Positions 63,052 through 64,000 of a stretch of DNA of 64,000 nt are shown here, one piece after another. The first letter of the stretch is position 1. The number at the start of each line of letters is the position of its first letter. The translations under genes were made by a program, and so were the position numbers. The notes under the pieces are model-generated. The model was given only the letters and a program-made list of their open reading frames with translations. It ran no database searches and was not told the DNA's origin. This DNA is from Tilletia caries (lineage: Eukaryota; Basidiomycota; Exobasidiomycetes; Tilletiales; Tilletiaceae). Location: contig JALUTQ010000001.1 of NCBI GenBank assembly GCA_032718865.1, positions 62,001 through 126,000 of the forward strand, in the 5' to 3' direction.

Positions 63052-63903
63052 ATGATGATTGACCAGGAGAAAGAACTAAGTACAAGGATGAGCTCGGGAA
63101 GGGAAAAGATGAGGAGGAGAGAAAAGTGTGACGTGGGAAAAGTGGAAGGAAGTGGAGGCAGGGTGTTGCTATGCGAGGTGCGTGAGAAGAGAAGAGAGCG
63201 GAAAGATAAGAGAGGGAAGAGAGGAGATAAGATAACAGGACCACGTGGACGCTGTCCAGCACATGCCCACCGACAAAAGACGACTGTCCCGAGTCGTCAA
63301 TGCATGGAGCCTCGTCCTGCTCTGCCTGAGCCTGTTGCTGCCGATCATCATCTCACTCTGGGTTCCATTGGCTGGTCCAAGAGAACACCATTGGATGCTG
63401 TCCACTTCGAAGCCGAGCTTCGGCGTCATGGAGTACTGTCTCGCTATCCTTCTCTTTGTTCCGATCTTGCCGATGGCTTCCGCATTGGCATCCCCACCAT
63501 TTCATCTACCACCACCTTCTCCAATCACGGCAGCGCTCGCTCTCATCCACACGTTCTTTCTGCGGCAATCGCTCGGGAACTGGACGCTGGTCGGTATCAA
63601 GGCCCATTCAGCGCTGCCCAACTCCAGCTGCTGCTCGGTCCTTTCCAAACCAGTCCTTTGGGGCTGGTCCCGAAGGGTTCTGATGATTGGCGAGTCATTC
63701 AGGATTTCTCCTGGCCGCGAGACGGCAACAGCATCAATTCTCATCTCAGCAGCAACGATTGGCCCACCACTTGGGGTGCCAGCCGCGATGTTGTTCACAC
63801 TGTGAGTAATTCTCGTTTCTTCCTTCTGAGGCTGGACCTCCTCCTCCCACCAGACTTTGGGCGCCTCTGCGCTGTGCGCTGCGCGTGCGCGCGCCCTCAA
63901 TGA
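63052..63903 (+). CDS. DIRS-like reverse transcriptase, N-terminal part, cut by window edge
   Basis: In the frame from about 63300 there is TPLDAVHFEAELRRHGVLSR, RIGIPTISST, ELDAGRYQGPFSAAQLQLLL and GPFQTSPLGLVPKGSDDWRV followed by IQDFSWPRDGNSIN. The block with SPLGLVPK, a basic gap, R-x-I-Q-D-x-S-P-R and S-x-N is the first conserved motif set of DIRS/Ngaro reverse transcriptases. The open frame ends at 63903 before the catalytic YxDD motif. GTGAGT at 63802 may start an intron, or the copy may be broken here; the remaining 100 bases do not decide. The true start is unclear, since the first 80 codons after 63052 are purine-rich and look untranslated. Confidence 0.6.
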   Translation: MMIDQEKELSTRMSSGREKMRRREKCDVGKVEGSGGRVLLCEVREKRRERKDKRGKRGDKITGPRGRCPAHAHRQKTTVPSRQCMEPRPALPEPVAADHHLTLGSIGWSKRTPLDAVHFEAELRRHGVLSRYPSLCSDLADGFRIGIPTISSTTTFSNHGSARSHPHVLSAAIARELDAGRYQGPFSAAQLQLLLGPFQTSPLGLVPKGSDDWRVIQDFSWPRDGNSINSHLSSNDWPTTWGASRDVVHTVSNSRFFLLRLDLLLPPDFGRLCAVRCACARPQ

Positions 63904-64000
63904 GGCTCGGGGCTGCTTGTTTCGGCATGGCAGCTCCGTTTTTTCTTCAGCATCAGCTCATCGCAATCCTTGCTCGCGCAAATGGATTGTTGTTGCCTTG

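Larger units (their letters stand above)
61318..64000 (+). mobile_element. DIRS-like (tyrosine-recombinase class) retroelement, 5' part
   Basis: A leader of about 490 bases, ORF1 (61804-63021), a spacer of about 200 bases and the beginning of a reverse transcriptase follow each other in one direction and run off the window. Both the ORF1 cysteine/histidine tail and the reverse transcriptase wording (TSPLGLVPKGSDDWRVIQDF) are of the DIRS/Ngaro type, which integrate with a tyrosine recombinase instead of an integrase. The recombinase and the right end are outside the window. TATATATA at about 61606 in the leader may act as promoter. Confidence 0.7.

Overview
This window is nuclear DNA of a fungus, almost certainly a basidiomycete. 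Genes are split by short GT-AG introns (about 50-170 bases), there are no operons, and the mobile elements are types common in basidiomycetes: a KDZ-superfamily transposase gene, hAT relics, a Tc1/mariner and a DIRS-like retroelement. I cannot place it below phylum; Ustilaginomycotina or Pucciniomycotina would fit the compact introns.

Region 1 (about 1-17.2 kb) is a transposon-rich, decaying block. It starts with an intron-rich minus-strand gene region that I could not resolve; one stretch resembles the Tudor region of the SAGA subunit SGF29. Next comes an intact but strongly divergent histone H3 gene (3479-4034). A KDZ transposase gene (4416-9454) follows. It is frameshifted and carries two separate non-autonomous hAT-type insertions with terminal inverted repeats and target duplications. 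Then come the N-terminal half of a hAT transposase, a broken TOK-type potassium channel, a dual-specificity phosphatase with two stops just after its active site, and a complete Tc1/mariner element with perfect 30-bp ends and an intact DD34E transposase.

Region 2 (about 18.9-37.2 kb) is ordinary gene space: a secreted Cys-rich, Ser/Thr-rich protein; a giant (about 2,426 aa) alpha/beta-hydrolase protein; the complex I subunit NDUFA13; phosphatidylinositol synthase PIS1; a pyridoxal-reductase-like aldo/keto reductase; and a secreted GMC oxidoreductase.

Region 3 (37.2-40.9 kb) has no confident gene. It holds a degenerate GA-rich minisatellite and an inverted duplication.

Region 4 (40.9-61.3 kb) is gene-dense: an acidic nuclear protein with three degenerate internal repeats; an Mbp1-family APSES/ankyrin transcription factor; a fungal relative of the plant IQM calmodulin-binding proteins; unknown proteins; a small secreted protein with a duplicated AWLHKP motif; a probable mitochondrial membrane protein; NADH-cytochrome b5 reductase CBR1; and a pre-SET/SET/post-SET histone methyltransferase with a long insertion before its post-SET zinc site.

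Region 5 (61.3-64.0 kb) is the 5' part of a DIRS-like retroelement (ORF1 plus the start of the reverse transcriptase) cut by the window end. An 83-base segment at its left edge recurs inverted at 18.35 kb.

The clearest candidates for new biology are the divergent H3 beside a possible Tudor reader gene, the gene-decay island between transposons, the split giant hydrolase, the SET enzyme with a displaced post-SET, and two unusual secreted proteins.
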